In this document: one piece after another, positions 17,485 through 26,696 of the stretch | Position numbering within the stretch: the stretch's first letter is position 1 | Layout: each line of letters opens with the position of its first letter | Notes under the pieces: model-generated | What the model was told of the DNA's origin: nothing | Seen by the model: only the letters and a program-made list of their open reading frames with translations | Database searches by the model: none | From: an uncultured Sphingomonadaceae bacterium | Lineage (GTDB): Bacteria > Pseudomonadota > Alphaproteobacteria > Sphingomonadales > Sphingomonadaceae | Direction: 5' to 3' | Assembly: GCA_947495985.1 (NCBI GenBank) | Contig: CANMBD010000002.1 | Coordinates: 1-64,000, forward strand | DNA: 64,000 nucleotides | Made by a program: the position numbers and the translations under genes

Positions 17485-18090
17485 ATGACAAATGACCGAA
17501 TCTTAGCTCCGATCAGTGCGGCCATATCAGCGGCCTTGCTTCTCTCCTCTTGCGGAAAACAGGAGGCCGTCGGCGACGTGCCCTCCAGTGAAGAACTGGC
17601 ACAACAAGCTGATGCGGCTAGCAAAGCCATTCGCGATGAAGAGGCTGCTGCCAATGCAGATGGCGCCACTCCCGTTGTAGATAGTGCTGAAATGACAAGC
17701 TATTCCAATGCGCTGCGCGGTTTTTCCATCATGGTTCCGAAAAACTGGACTATTGATGAAGAAGCCAGTGACGATAATGGGCAGGTGTTTTTGGACAGCG
17801 GATCCGAAGCGACGTTGACCGCCGGTTGGATAGAAAATCGCGAAGATGCCGATTTGGCCGCCGCCGTTAAGGTGCTGGAAGACGCCGGTGAAAGCGTGAC
17901 CGGTGACTATGTCAACGAAAATGAATATCGCGCATCCGGCATTATCGAGGAAGGCAGCAAAACTGCTCAGCGTATCCTGCGCAAACCCGATGGTACCATG
18001 ATCCAGGCCGCCGTCAGCTATCCGGTTGATAGTGCAGAAACTCTTGATCCACTTGCCGCACAGATTTTGGACAGCCTTGCGCTGCAATAG
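17485..18090 (+). CDS. predicted lipoprotein, unknown function
   Basis: I do not recognise the family. The 201-residue product begins with a hydrophobic signal and lipobox LLSSCG (Cys about residue 24), so it is probably a lipoprotein anchored in an envelope membrane. An acidic Ala-rich linker follows, then a globular domain (YSNALRGFSIMVPKNWTIDE, then beta-rich sequence ending DSLAL) that resembles a PsbP/Mog1-like compact domain in pattern only. It follows the sigma-54 activator gene by 72 bases and converges on the helicase gene. Confidence 0.75.
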   Translation: MTNDRILAPISAAISAALLLSSCGKQEAVGDVPSSEELAQQADAASKAIRDEEAAANADGATPVVDSAEMTSYSNALRGFSIMVPKNWTIDEEASDDNGQVFLDSGSEATLTAGWIENREDADLAAAVKVLEDAGESVTGDYVNENEYRASGIIEEGSKTAQRILRKPDGTMIQAAVSYPVDSAETLDPLAAQILDSLALQ

Positions 18091-18099
18091 CGGATATAT

Positions 18100-18136
18100 A
18101 ACCAGCCGAATTTTTCAAAAGCCGGTTAGGCTGGTT
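18100..18136. terminator. hairpin between convergent genes
   Basis: Inverted repeat AACCAGCC (18100-18107) and GGCTGGTT (18129-18136) sits between the lipoprotein and helicase stop codons. The 8-bp stem has a long loop and no clean T-run on either side, so a role as a bidirectional terminator is only likely by position. Confidence 0.4.
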
Positions 18137-19491
18137 TAACGATTCAGCTTCGCGTCCAGAAACCCTGGAACCGGTCCGTTCCAGCCATCTTCTTCCTCAT
18201 CGACCGCCTCAGGCTTTGGCTGCTCTTTTACCGGTTTCGCTGACTTTTCGGAAGATTTGGACGGACGCTTTTTGGCTTCTGCGGCCTGATCATCTGCATG
18301 CTGTTTTTTGGGTTTGTCGCCTTTTGGTTTATCCGGCGATGATGTCTTGCCGCTCTGCTTTTTTTCCGGCTTGATCGATTTACCGTCACGTACGGGTATT
18401 TTAATACCAGTTAGCTTCTCTATGCTATCGACATGTTCATCGTCGCGCTTGGTAACAAATGTAATTGCGACGCCTGTGGCTCCAGCTCGTCCAGTTCGAC
18501 CGATCCGGTGAATATAATCATCGGGATGCCAAGGGATGTCATAGTTTACCACATGGCTGACGCCCTTGATATCCAAGCCGCGTGCGGCGACGTCGGACGC
18601 ACATAATATGTTGATTTCGCCGGACTTAAAGCGTTCCAGTTCGGCAAGGCGTGAACTCTGATCCATGTCGCCGTGTATCTGACCGGCATCAAAGCCGTCT
18701 TTGCGCATCTGCTGACAAAGATCACGAACTTCGGTTTTGCGATTACAAAAGATTATCGCAGTATCGACACCTTCATTGTCCAATATACCATAGAGCAGCT
18801 TGCGCTTTGCCTTTGGTGCGACATTAATAATCGATTGATCAATCGATGTGTTGGCTGTTGCAGGCCGTGACACTTCAACAGACTTAGGATTATTGAGAAA
18901 CTGATCGGACAATTTCTTGATCGGTGGCGGCATCGTGGCAGAAAAGAGCATTGTCTGCCGCGTGGATGGTAATTTCGAGCAGATCTGTTCGATATCGGGA
19001 ATGAAACCCATGTCGAGCATGCGGTCTGCTTCATCAATGACCAGCAATTCACAACCGGACATCAAAATCCGTCCGCGTTCAAACAAATCCATCAACCGGC
19101 CCGGCGTGGCGATCAGGACATCAACCCCTTTTTCCAAAGCCTTGACCTGATCGCCCATCGAAACTCCGCCGATGAGCAGCGCCATGCTGAGATTGTGATT
19201 CTTGCCATATTTCTCAAAATTCTCTGCAACCTGCGCCGCCAATTCTCGGGTCGGCTCGAGGATCAGCGACCTCGGCATTCGCGCCCGCGAACGACCGTGC
19301 GCCAAGATATCGATCATCGGAAGCACGAAACTTGCTGTTTTACCGGTACCGGTCTGTGCAATCCCGATAATGTCCTTCATCATCAGTACGGGCGGGATGG
19401 CCTGCGCCTGAATGGGCGTCGGTTCATCATAGCCTGCATCAGCTACCGCTTTTAACAATTCATCAGAGAGGCCGAGGTCGGCAAATTTCAT
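18136..19491 (-). CDS. DEAD-box ATP-dependent RNA helicase, RhlE-like
   Basis: RNA-unwinding ATPase, 451 residues. All core motifs are visible in order: Q motif (PTPIQAQAIP), motif I AQTGTGKT, Ia PTRELAAQ, Ib TPGR, motif II DEAD (VIDEADRMLDMGF), III SAT, IV IIFCNRKTEV, V ARGLDIKGV, VI HRIGRTGRAG. The C-terminal tail of about 80 residues is Lys- and Pro-rich and low in complexity, as in RhlE-type helicases that bind rRNA or mRNA. Probable roles are ribosome assembly or RNA decay at low temperature (family knowledge). Confidence 0.94.
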   Translation of the reverse strand: MKFADLGLSDELLKAVADAGYDEPTPIQAQAIPPVLMMKDIIGIAQTGTGKTASFVLPMIDILAHGRSRARMPRSLILEPTRELAAQVAENFEKYGKNHNLSMALLIGGVSMGDQVKALEKGVDVLIATPGRLMDLFERGRILMSGCELLVIDEADRMLDMGFIPDIEQICSKLPSTRQTMLFSATMPPPIKKLSDQFLNNPKSVEVSRPATANTSIDQSIINVAPKAKRKLLYGILDNEGVDTAIIFCNRKTEVRDLCQQMRKDGFDAGQIHGDMDQSSRLAELERFKSGEINILCASDVAARGLDIKGVSHVVNYDIPWHPDDYIHRIGRTGRAGATGVAITFVTKRDDEHVDSIEKLTGIKIPVRDGKSIKPEKKQSGKTSSPDKPKGDKPKKQHADDQAAEAKKRPSKSSEKSAKPVKEQPKPEAVDEEEDGWNGPVPGFLDAKLNR

Positions 19492-19629
19492 AGTGTTTCC
19501 GGAAAATTACGGTGCATAGACGCACGATCAACAAGCCTGTCAAAGCTGTTCGGGGGGATGGTGCGAAACGCCGCTTTTGTCAAGCTGTCTAGCGTTTTCA
19601 ATTGGTCAGACGACGCTCAGCAATGGCGA

Positions 19630-20124
19630 TCATTCGCGTACAAGCAATCGAAACTTATCAATCTCGCATTTCGTGCCGGTTCGCGAATGCAAAATGTCAC
19701 GGTCAACACAGATTTTCCCGTCACCGGATTTTTCCATGTAGAAACCCGAGTAAAAACTGCGTGCCTGGCATTTTTTCTTTAGCCGGGCCCGTATCTGCTG
19801 ACGGTCCTTTGTTACCAGATCCAGATACCGTTCGCCAAACCGCTGAACTCCCAGGATATTGTCCATCGGCAGGCATTTCCCGATTTTTTGCTCCTTATAG
19901 GTCGCGGGGGCAGATCTTCGCGAAAAATCTGCCACTGGGTTAGACCTACGTGCACGCCGTCGCGGCACCCGGATGATCACCCGCTTTTCGATACGGACCT
20001 GCGCCAATCTGTATTCGGCCGGGCCAATAAAAACGCCCTCGGCTGTCCCCGGGGTATCGGTAATCGGCAGCTCTGAAGCGGTCGGCGTCGCCAGCAGCAG
20101 TGATGCAAAAAGTGAAAGACTCAC
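19630..20124 (-). CDS. secreted hypothetical protein, sphingomonad type
   Basis: Unknown function, 164 residues from a GTG start at 20124. A short signal-like N-terminus (LFASLLLATPTASE) is followed by a basic stretch (RVPRRRARRSNP), then a conserved-looking domain: IGKCLPMDNILGVQRFGERY, a Lys/Arg- and Cys-containing KKKCQARSFYSGFYMEK, then DGKICVDRDILHSRTGTKC. Four Cys suggest two disulfides in the periplasm. It is flanked by the helicase gene (same direction) and the divergent FAD dehydrogenase gene. Confidence 0.7.
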   Translation of the reverse strand: MSLSLFASLLLATPTASELPITDTPGTAEGVFIGPAEYRLAQVRIEKRVIIRVPRRRARRSNPVADFSRRSAPATYKEQKIGKCLPMDNILGVQRFGERYLDLVTKDRQQIRARLKKKCQARSFYSGFYMEKSGDGKICVDRDILHSRTGTKCEIDKFRLLVRE

Positions 20125-20266
20125 CCGAAACCCCTAGTTATCATCACCATGGCTATAACAACGGCGATTGAACAATTGATGAACTGTCTTTTCTACTGCC
20201 ATATTGGTGTTTGAGTGCAAAGCATCTATAGCCGAAAAGTCCCTTCTCATCATCTTGGAGCGCATC

Positions 20267-21727
20267 ATGTCGGAAATACCCGATTGGTTAAATGGTATGG
20301 CCGAAATTGTCGGGTCGAAGGGTTTTACGAGTACTTCCGATGATATGGAGCCTTGGCTAACCGATTGGCGAGGACGTTATACCGGCAAGGCATTGGCATT
20401 GATCTCCCCGGCCTCAACCGAAGAAGTTTCCGCGATCACCAAAATCGCCAATGCTCACGCGGTTGCCCTTGTTCCGCAGGGGGGCAATAGTGGAATGGTG
20501 GGCGGTGCAACACCGGATACGACAGGACAGTCCATATTGCTTTCACTGCGCCGGATGAACAAGATTCGTGATATTGATGCTGGTAGTCAACTGACAGTCT
20601 GTGACGCCGGTGTGATACTGGAAAATTTACACGAAGCCTTGAACGAACATGGGCAACGCTTCCCGTTGACACTCGGCGGCAAAGGGTCGGCGACCATTGG
20701 CGGCCTGGTTTCAACCAATGCCGGCGGTACTCAGGTTTTGCGTCATGGCGCGATGCGTTCGCTGGTGACTGGTTTGGAAGCGGTGCTTCCCGATGGTAGC
20801 ATTTATGACGGCTTGTCGGCCCTTAAAAAGGACAATCGTGGCTATGATCTGAAACAGCTCCTGATTGGTGGAGAAGGAACGCTTGGCATTGTAACAGCTG
20901 CAACCCTCAAGACCGTGCCAGCCCTGATCGATCGCTGTGTCGCGTGGGCTGGCGTTGCCTCCCCCCAGGCCGCCTATGCATTGTTCAAATTCCTCAACGC
21001 TCGAGAAAGCCAGTCGCTGGAAGGATTTGAAATCGTCCCGAAAACCTGCCTGGACGCAGTCCTTGAACATATACCGGATACCCGCCCACCACTAAATGAC
21101 AGTGCATCGTGGAATGTGCTCATAGAATTTGTCCGCGATCAGGAACTGGCGGCCGATCCACGTGAACTGGTGGAGAAACTTCTTGGTGAAGCCTTGGGAC
21201 AAGACCTGATCCAGGATGCAGCCATTGCCTCAAACGAAAGCCAAGCCGAGGCTTTTTGGAAGATCCGCGATTCGATTTCAGAAGCAGAACGTGCGAGCGG
21301 TCCGGCTTTGCAACATGATATCAGCGTTCCCGTCGCGCGGATGGCGGACTTCATAACCACCGCGGGTAGGCAGATTGAAGAAGCCTATACCGGTACAAAA
21401 GTAGCTGCCTTTGGCCATATGGGCGACGGTAACGTGCATTTTCATGTCAAAGCGCCAACCGAAATCAAAGCAGGACAGGATGGGTCACAATGGATGGAAC
21501 AGTCCTCTCAAACGATATCACATATGGTACATGACCTTGTTGTGGCTGAAGGCGGTTCGATTTCTGCTGAGCATGGTATTGGCCAGACCAAACGTGATGA
21601 GCTTGAGCGACTGTCCGGCGACGCCCGCATATTGGTGCTGCGAGCGATTAAAAGCGCGATTGATCCCAAAAACATAATGAATCCGGGCAAGCTAGTTCCT
21701 CTTGCGTCCGGCACATCAGCCTCTTAA
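20267..21727 (+). CDS. FAD-binding oxidoreductase, D-2-hydroxyacid dehydrogenase type
   Basis: Flavoprotein oxidising a D-2-hydroxy acid (D-lactate, glycolate or D-2-hydroxyglutarate) of the FAD_binding_4/FAD-oxidase_C family; about 486 residues. FAD-binding PQGGNSGMVGGATPD and GGLVSTNAGGTQVLRHG occur in the N-terminal half; the C-terminal half carries AFGHMGDGNVHFHV and EHGIGQTKRDEL with the metal and substrate histidines. Start is ATG 20267 with GGAG six bases upstream, rather than the open frame from 20204. SapC follows 52 bases after. The exact substrate cannot be set from sequence. Confidence 0.9.
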   Translation: MSEIPDWLNGMAEIVGSKGFTSTSDDMEPWLTDWRGRYTGKALALISPASTEEVSAITKIANAHAVALVPQGGNSGMVGGATPDTTGQSILLSLRRMNKIRDIDAGSQLTVCDAGVILENLHEALNEHGQRFPLTLGGKGSATIGGLVSTNAGGTQVLRHGAMRSLVTGLEAVLPDGSIYDGLSALKKDNRGYDLKQLLIGGEGTLGIVTAATLKTVPALIDRCVAWAGVASPQAAYALFKFLNARESQSLEGFEIVPKTCLDAVLEHIPDTRPPLNDSASWNVLIEFVRDQELAADPRELVEKLLGEALGQDLIQDAAIASNESQAEAFWKIRDSISEAERASGPALQHDISVPVARMADFITTAGRQIEEAYTGTKVAAFGHMGDGNVHFHVKAPTEIKAGQDGSQWMEQSSQTISHMVHDLVVAEGGSISAEHGIGQTKRDELERLSGDARILVLRAIKSAIDPKNIMNPGKLVPLASGTSAS

Positions 21728-21779
21728 AGCCGTCGCAGCAAATTATTATTTAGAAAATTTTTATTTCGGAGAATTCCCT

Positions 21780-22559
21780 ATGGCCAGTGCGCCTCAAGCT
21801 CAAGCTCTTCCCATGTTTTACAAGGACCTTGTCCCGCTGAATTCCAAAGAACATGCCAACTGGAAAGTCAAAGGTCTGGACGATGCGTCATTCATGCAAG
21901 AACAGCATGCGATTCCCTTGACGGTTGATGAATTTACAAATGCTGCGCGCAACTATCCGATTGTTTTTTCGGTTGGCGAGAACAGCGTTCCGCTAATTCT
22001 AATGGGTCTCAACGAAGGTGTGAACACCTTCATGGGCGAGGACGGTAGGTTCAATCAGCCGGCTTATGTCCCCGCTTATGTAAGACGCTACCCATTCATG
22101 CTTGCAAAACTGCAACCTGATGCTGATGAACTCTCGCTCTGCTTCGATCCCACAACTGGCGCGATCGGTGATTACAAAGAGGGCGACCCACTATTTGAGA
22201 AAGACCAGCCGACCGAAAAAACCAAAAATATTTTGCAATTTTGCGAGCAGTTTGAACAGGCCGGTCAACGCACGGGTCAGTTTGTAGACGAACTCAAAAA
22301 AATGGACTTGCTGATGGACGGCGAAGTTGCCATTCAACAAACAGGCGTCGAAAATCCGTTTGTTTATCGTGGTTTCCAGATGGTTAACGAAGAAAAGTTG
22401 CGCGAATTGCGTGGCGATGAATTAAGAAAAATCAACCAGAATGGTATGCTGCCACTCATATATGCACATCTATTTTCGTTGCAAATCATGCGGGAAGTAT
22501 TCGCAAAACAAGTAGAAGCCGGCAAAGTACCTCAGGTGACAGAGGCTCCTACCGTATAA
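21780..22559 (+). CDS. SapC family protein
   Basis: About 259 residues, starting MASAPQAQALPMFYKDLVPL at ATG 21780 with a GGAG site. The segments FYKDLVPLNSKEHANWK, FTNAARNYPIVFS, VPAYVRRYPFML and GFQMVNEEKLREL are diagnostic of the SapC family, named for a Campylobacter surface-layer export gene. In alphaproteobacteria these proteins are cytoplasmic-looking and usually sit near TonB-receptor or tryptophan-halogenase genes; here the only TonB receptor in the window is 18 kb away. The real role is unknown. Confidence 0.9.
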   Translation: MASAPQAQALPMFYKDLVPLNSKEHANWKVKGLDDASFMQEQHAIPLTVDEFTNAARNYPIVFSVGENSVPLILMGLNEGVNTFMGEDGRFNQPAYVPAYVRRYPFMLAKLQPDADELSLCFDPTTGAIGDYKEGDPLFEKDQPTEKTKNILQFCEQFEQAGQRTGQFVDELKKMDLLMDGEVAIQQTGVENPFVYRGFQMVNEEKLRELRGDELRKINQNGMLPLIYAHLFSLQIMREVFAKQVEAGKVPQVTEAPTV

Positions 22560-22814
22560 ATCATCAATCATATAATATCAGACATCATGGCCTAGTGAAG
22601 CATATATCAACGCAGAAATATTGCTTCACTGGGCCATCGGGACCTAATGATTGCGGATATCGGCGCGGTCGCATTCCATTTGGAACTCCTTCCAACGCCT
22701 GATTTTTTGACCAATTTGGTTTTCTGCCGGATGTTACCTGGCCGGGTACCAACAAGCATTTTTGAGAACCCAGTCTGCCAATAGATCAGAATCGGATCAA
22801 TAATTTCGCGATTG

Positions 22815-22955
22815 GGTCTTGCAACTCGTTACACAAGAGACCACATTAACAGTAGTGCAGATTCACATCCCCCGATTGGATCAGCACAGGCATTCTTTGA
22901 ATGCCACCTCCCTGAACCTTGGCCACCTCGCCGTAATGGCGAGGTGGTTTTTTTT
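22815..22955 (+). ncRNA. candidate small RNA
   Basis: The 411-base gap between SapC and the amidohydrolase gene holds no credible ORF but ends in a strong terminator. Just before it is a hairpin GGCATT-ctttg-AATGCC (22889-22905), then an unpaired pyrimidine-rich linker ACCTCCCTGAACCTT (22906-22920), then the terminator stem. A hairpin, CU-rich linker able to pair with Shine-Dalgarno sequences, and terminator is the layout of several alphaproteobacterial trans-acting sRNAs. The 5' end is a guess; no convincing promoter was assigned. Alternatively this is a long SapC 3' untranslated region. Confidence 0.45.
22923..22955 (+). terminator. Rho-independent terminator
   Basis: Perfect 10-bp stem CCACCTCGCC / GGCGAGGTGG (22923-22932 and 22938-22947), five-base loop, then eight T residues (22948-22955). 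Oriented to stop rightward transcription, 364 bases beyond the SapC stop codon. Confidence 0.92.
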
Positions 22956-22970
22956 CGAAAAACCTACCGC

Positions 22971-23870
22971 CTACTCAGCAGCAAGCAAAAACTGGCTCCC
23001 TATCTGGTCAGCCAGCTTTGCAGCCAGATTCGCGACATGTGCGCTCAGCATCGGCAATTGTGAGCCGGGTTCCCGCAGAGCTTCATCCAGGTAACATTGA
23101 CGATCAACTTCCAATTGAAGAGCATGAACATCCCTTTCGACCTCACTGTGCCGATCCAGGATATATCCGCCTGAATATGGGTGGTTAAGCCGAGCGTTAA
23201 TACCTGATTGTTGCAAGAAAGACATAGACAGCTCTGAGTAGCGAGAGCCCGCACTGCGACCGAAAAGGTCGCCAATGACTACATCAACACGGCCCTGTTC
23301 TTCATCCAACGGCGGCATACTGTGCAAATCCAGCAAGATGGCTCCACCAAATTTTAAACGCATACGATCCAATATCTCGGTAATGCTGCGATGATACGGC
23401 TCGTGGTAGCTGTCCATCCGGCCATTAATATCATCCCACTGCCATTTTCGCCGCCATAAGTTCCCAATCCCATGCAAGCGACTCGGGACGACGCCCAGTC
23501 CGCCGCGCACCTTTCGACTCGGCATAGGCAATTGAGAGCGTGATAGACCGTCGACAATATCCGCATCAATTTCCGACCGTCCTCGGTTCAGATCAACCCA
23601 TGCTCGTGGTTTGTGAGCGATAATGGCTGCAAATCCCCGATTTATTGCCGCGCTGGCAAGGCGATCCGCGTAACGGTCTTCCAGACGCAGCAAATGGGAG
23701 GCGGGAACCGCCAGATTATCCAATATTTCCTTTGGGTAGACACGCCCGGCATGTGGAACGCTGATCAGCAGCGGAAATTGCATATCATCAACATTATATG
23801 ATGAAAAAGGCTCCTCATGGAACTCATGGAGGCGTGGGACTGTCAAACTTTCAGCGATGCCATCTGTCAT
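22971..23870 (-). CDS. N-formylglutamate amidohydrolase family protein
   Basis: Zinc-type amidohydrolase related to HutG, about 299 residues. Diagnostic segments are LLISVPHAGRVYPKEIL, KPRAWVDLNRGRSEIDADIV, ILLDLHSMPPL and VVIGDLFGRSAGSRY with likely metal-binding His and Glu/Asp. The frame is open to ATG 23963 and would add a hydrophobic N-terminal segment (LNILVLLTLFMGYSIW); I prefer ATG 23870 because it brings the protein to family length, but neither has a good ribosome site. It is divergent from cpdR, a pairing also seen in other alphaproteobacteria. No other histidine-degradation genes are near. Confidence 0.85.
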   Translation of the reverse strand: MTDGIAESLTVPRLHEFHEEPFSSYNVDDMQFPLLISVPHAGRVYPKEILDNLAVPASHLLRLEDRYADRLASAAINRGFAAIIAHKPRAWVDLNRGRSEIDADIVDGLSRSQLPMPSRKVRGGLGVVPSRLHGIGNLWRRKWQWDDINGRMDSYHEPYHRSITEILDRMRLKFGGAILLDLHSMPPLDEEQGRVDVVIGDLFGRSAGSRYSELSMSFLQQSGINARLNHPYSGGYILDRHSEVERDVHALQLEVDRQCYLDEALREPGSQLPMLSAHVANLAAKLADQIGSQFLLAAE

Positions 23871-24011
23871 AGGATTCCATTCGTTCCATATCGAATATCC
23901 CATAAATAGGGTCAACAGAACCAAAATGTTAAGGGATTTGCGCCTATAATCGAATCCCGGCATATAAGCCGCATTATATTTGGACGATATTCACAGGGAA
24001 TAACCCGGCAC

Positions 24012-24389
24012 ATGATTAAAATTCTCCTTGCGGAAGATGAACAGGCAATGCGTGATCACCTTAAGCGTGCGCTGCAGAAATCAAACTATGAGGTTGTTGC
24101 AGTGGACCGCGGGACTGCGGCACTTCCCTATCTTGAATCGGAAAAATTTGATCTTCTGTTGACCGATATCGTCATGCCGGAAATGGACGGGATCGAGCTT
24201 GCGCAACACTGCGCCAAGGTATCACCTGACACGCAGGTGATGTTTATTACCGGTTTTTCCGGCGTTACCCTGCGTGCCGGGGAGTCCGTTCCAAAGGCCA
24301 AGATTCTGTCTAAACCTTTCCACCTGAAGGATCTCGTTCTGGAAGTGCAACGGCTATTTGAACCCGATAGTATCGGCGAACTCAATTAA
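24012..24389 (+). CDS. cpdR: single-domain response regulator CpdR
   Basis: Stand-alone receiver domain, 125 residues, that when unphosphorylated primes ClpXP for cell-cycle proteolysis (known for Caulobacter CpdR). Starts IKILLAEDEQAMRDHLKRAL; the phosphoacceptor is Asp52 in LLTDIVMPEMDG, with conserved Thr (FITGFSG) and Lys (ILSKPFHLKDL). No output domain follows. The gene ends 43 bases before tRNA-Val. Its stop codon overlaps the stop region of the convergent AraC-type gene by four bases. Confidence 0.9.
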   Translation: MIKILLAEDEQAMRDHLKRALQKSNYEVVAVDRGTAALPYLESEKFDLLLTDIVMPEMDGIELAQHCAKVSPDTQVMFITGFSGVTLRAGESVPKAKILSKPFHLKDLVLEVQRLFEPDSIGELN

Positions 24390-25654
24390 GTCTTGCACCC
24401 CGTCAAGTGGCTGGCTAGATGGCCTGCAGCGTGGGCGTATAGCTCAGTGGTAGAGCACTTCGTTGACATCGAAGGGGTCGGGAGTTCAACTCTCTCTACG
24501 CCCACCATTTTTCCAGCAAACTTTGGTTTTTGTGAAGAATTGACCGCAATTTGAGCGGCCATATCGCGGCTGGGCGAGCGGCCATGCCAAGCCGTGTATG
24601 CGCGGGTAAAAGCACTCAATTCACTATAGCCCAATTTTGTAGCAATGTCCGACAGGGACCGCGTGCCCTCCAGAAAATATAGCTGGCAGGTGTCTCGACG
24701 AACCTGCTCCAATATCTGGCGAAAAGATGCTCCCTCCGCCACCAGTTTCCGCCGCAGGGTCCGTTCTGCTATACCAAAGGTCTCCGCAGCAGAATCAAGG
24801 CTTAACCCTGATTTATCGAGCAGATAAAACAGGTATTTATAGCTAAGATTAGCCAGAGTGGCGGATTTCACTCCGTTGACCTGAAACCGGTTCAACTGTT
24901 GTTTGCCCATGTTTACCAGATTGCGGTTCGCAAACGGATTGGGAAGGTCGAGAACTTGCTTGTGGAGTTCCAGATATGTTTCCGGCTGATTGAAGAGACA
25001 TGGAATCGTCCGGCCATCGTCCTTCACCAATGCCATTGAAGCGTTGCGGTCAAAGGATGTTCTGTATGTGAAACAGGCTGATTTGACTGGCTGAACACTG
25101 CCATCGGTCACGATCTGACCGATGTGCGAAAGGGTGGAGAAAATAATGAAAATCAATTCATTAGTCACACAGGAGTTCGAATCGGCCATCAGCCGGCAGA
25201 GCGAATCCGATTGTTCCCATCTCAGCAGCGGCTTGTCGGTACCGACTAACATTGCTGCTGCGGCAGCTTGCAATACATCCCCTACTGTTTCTTCAAACAT
25301 TGCGGTGTAGCAAACATCCGAAAACCCGGTAGGCGTCATAACTCCGCCAATATCCGCGAAGATATCATCCCGCCCAAGCTCCTGCGCGGCTGCCTCAGAA
25401 AGGGTCGTAATTGCCCGCGCAGAAAACGTCGCCCGCGGATCGCGTAATTGAGCATCAGTCAAATCAAGAGCGGACAGAAGCACCGGCTTTCTAGCGCCCA
25501 ATTCCTGGCAGCTACGAAAGACCTGAAACAGCAGTTGTGACGAAACACTGGTATCATCTATATTCAAGCGCCCCATCAAGTTAGCTAGGGCTACAGTATT
25601 CGGAAGCTCAACGTACTTTCGACGAAGACGTAAAATTGGCGACGAGCATGTCAT
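24386..25654 (-). CDS. AraC-family transcriptional regulator, overlapping tRNA-Val
   Basis: DNA-binding regulator of 422 residues: an N-terminal arabinose-binding-like domain (FQVFRSCQELGARKPVLL through ETVGDVLQAAAAAML) and a C-terminal AraC HTH (LDSAAETFGIAERTLRRKL; SLSDIATKLGYSELSAFTRA). Family members normally end soon after the GRSP motif; here about 53 extra codons follow, and residues VERVELPTPSMSTKCSTTEL are simply the antisense of tRNA-Val. The original stop codon has probably been lost. ATG 25576 is an alternative start. It is downstream of fabH in the same direction. Confidence 0.85.
   Translation of the reverse strand: MTCSSPILRLRRKYVELPNTVALANLMGRLNIDDTSVSSQLLFQVFRSCQELGARKPVLLSALDLTDAQLRDPRATFSARAITTLSEAAAQELGRDDIFADIGGVMTPTGFSDVCYTAMFEETVGDVLQAAAAAMLVGTDKPLLRWEQSDSLCRLMADSNSCVTNELIFIIFSTLSHIGQIVTDGSVQPVKSACFTYRTSFDRNASMALVKDDGRTIPCLFNQPETYLELHKQVLDLPNPFANRNLVNMGKQQLNRFQVNGVKSATLANLSYKYLFYLLDKSGLSLDSAAETFGIAERTLRRKLVAEGASFRQILEQVRRDTCQLYFLEGTRSLSDIATKLGYSELSAFTRAYTAWHGRSPSRDMAAQIAVNSSQKPKFAGKMVGVERVELPTPSMSTKCSTTELYAHAAGHLASHLTGCKT
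24433..24507 (+). tRNA. tRNA-Val (anticodon GAC)
   Basis: Full cloverleaf: acceptor GGGCGTA / TACGCCC, D-arm with AGCTCAGTGGTAGAGC, anticodon stem CTTCG / CGAAG enclosing loop TTGACAT (anticodon GAC), T-arm with GTTCAACTC, and encoded CCA at 24505-24507. It lies completely inside the 3' part of the oppositely oriented AraC-type reading frame. Confidence 0.97.
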
Positions 25655-25724
25655 TGATGCTCAGTATCGCCTAGGCGGTTATGCAGCAAAACAGGTGCTT
25701 TCAGATAAGTCCTATTGAACGGCT

Positions 25725-26696
25725 TTAAAAGCGGATGACGCTTGCCCCCCAGGTAAAACCACCGCCCATTGCTTCGAGGACCAACAGGTCACCGACTTTA
25801 ATCCGGCCATCCCGAACCGCCGTGTCAAGCGCCAGAGGCACTGAGGCCGCCGATGTATTGGCATGCTGGTCAACGGTTTTGATCACTTTTTCAGGAGCCA
25901 GACTCAGCTTCTTCGCTGTTGCGTCCAATATCCGGGCATTGGCCTGATGCGGTACAACCCAATCGATATTCTCAATTTTTTCGCCCGTTTCATCCAAGGC
26001 TTCATTCAAGACGGATGACAGGTTGACGACCGCGTGGCGGAAGACTTCGCGACCTTTCATCCGCAGCTTGCCTACCTTGCCCGTCGTACCTGCGCCACCA
26101 TCAACATAAAGCAGCTGGTTATGTTCGCCATCCGCATGCAACCGAGTGGCCAAAACACCTTTTTCAGTTTCTTCGCCAGACAAGATAATCGCCCCGGCGC
26201 CATCACCGAAAAGCACACATGTTGCCCGGTCTTCCCAATCCAGAATGCGGCTAAAAGTCTCCGCGCCGATTACGATAGCATTTTGCGCACTGCCGGCACG
26301 AATCATGCTTTCCGCCACTGACAGGGCATATAGAAAGCCGGAACAGACCGCCGCGACATCAAAAGCGACGCATCCGTTGCACCCCAGTTCATGCTGCACA
26401 ATAGTGGCCGTTGCAGGAAAGGTTTGATCCGGCGTTGCTGTTGCCAATACGATAAGATCAATATCCTGTGCCGATAGTCCGGACGCATCTAGTGCTTTTT
26501 TAGCAGCTTCCGTCGCCAGACTGGATGTCGTTTCGTCATCCTCTGCAATATGGCGAAATTTTATACCTGTCCGCTCAACGATCCATTCGTCGGTTGTGTC
26601 CACTTTCTTTGCAAGGTCAGCGTTCGACACTCTGGTTCGCGGCAAGGCGGAACCAGTCCCTTTGATGACCGCACGGCGGGCGGTCGCAACGCTCAT
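25725..26696 (-). CDS. fabH: 3-oxoacyl-ACP synthase III
   Basis: Condenses acetyl-CoA (or another acyl-CoA) with malonyl-ACP to start fatty-acid synthesis. The 323-residue protein shows the catalytic triad Cys118 (AAVCSGFL), His250 ([10 protein letters not shown]) and Asn280 ([10 protein letters not shown]). The ATG overlaps the plsX stop by four bases. The order rpmF-plsX-fabH is the classic one; the ihfA and MerR-type genes that often follow in alphaproteobacteria are absent, and the AraC regulator follows instead. Confidence 0.96.
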   Translation of the reverse strand: MSVATARRAVIKGTGSALPRTRVSNADLAKKVDTTDEWIVERTGIKFRHIAEDDETTSSLATEAAKKALDASGLSAQDIDLIVLATATPDQTFPATATIVQHELGCNGCVAFDVAAVCSGFLYALSVAESMIRAGSAQNAIVIGAETFSRILDWEDRATCVLFGDGAGAIILSGEETEKGVLATRLHADGEHNQLLYVDGGAGTTGKVGKLRMKGREVFRHAVVNLSSVLNEALDETGEKIENIDWVVPHQANARILDATAKKLSLAPEKVIKTVDQHANTSAASVPLALDTAVRDGRIKVGDLLVLEAMGGGFTWGASVIRF

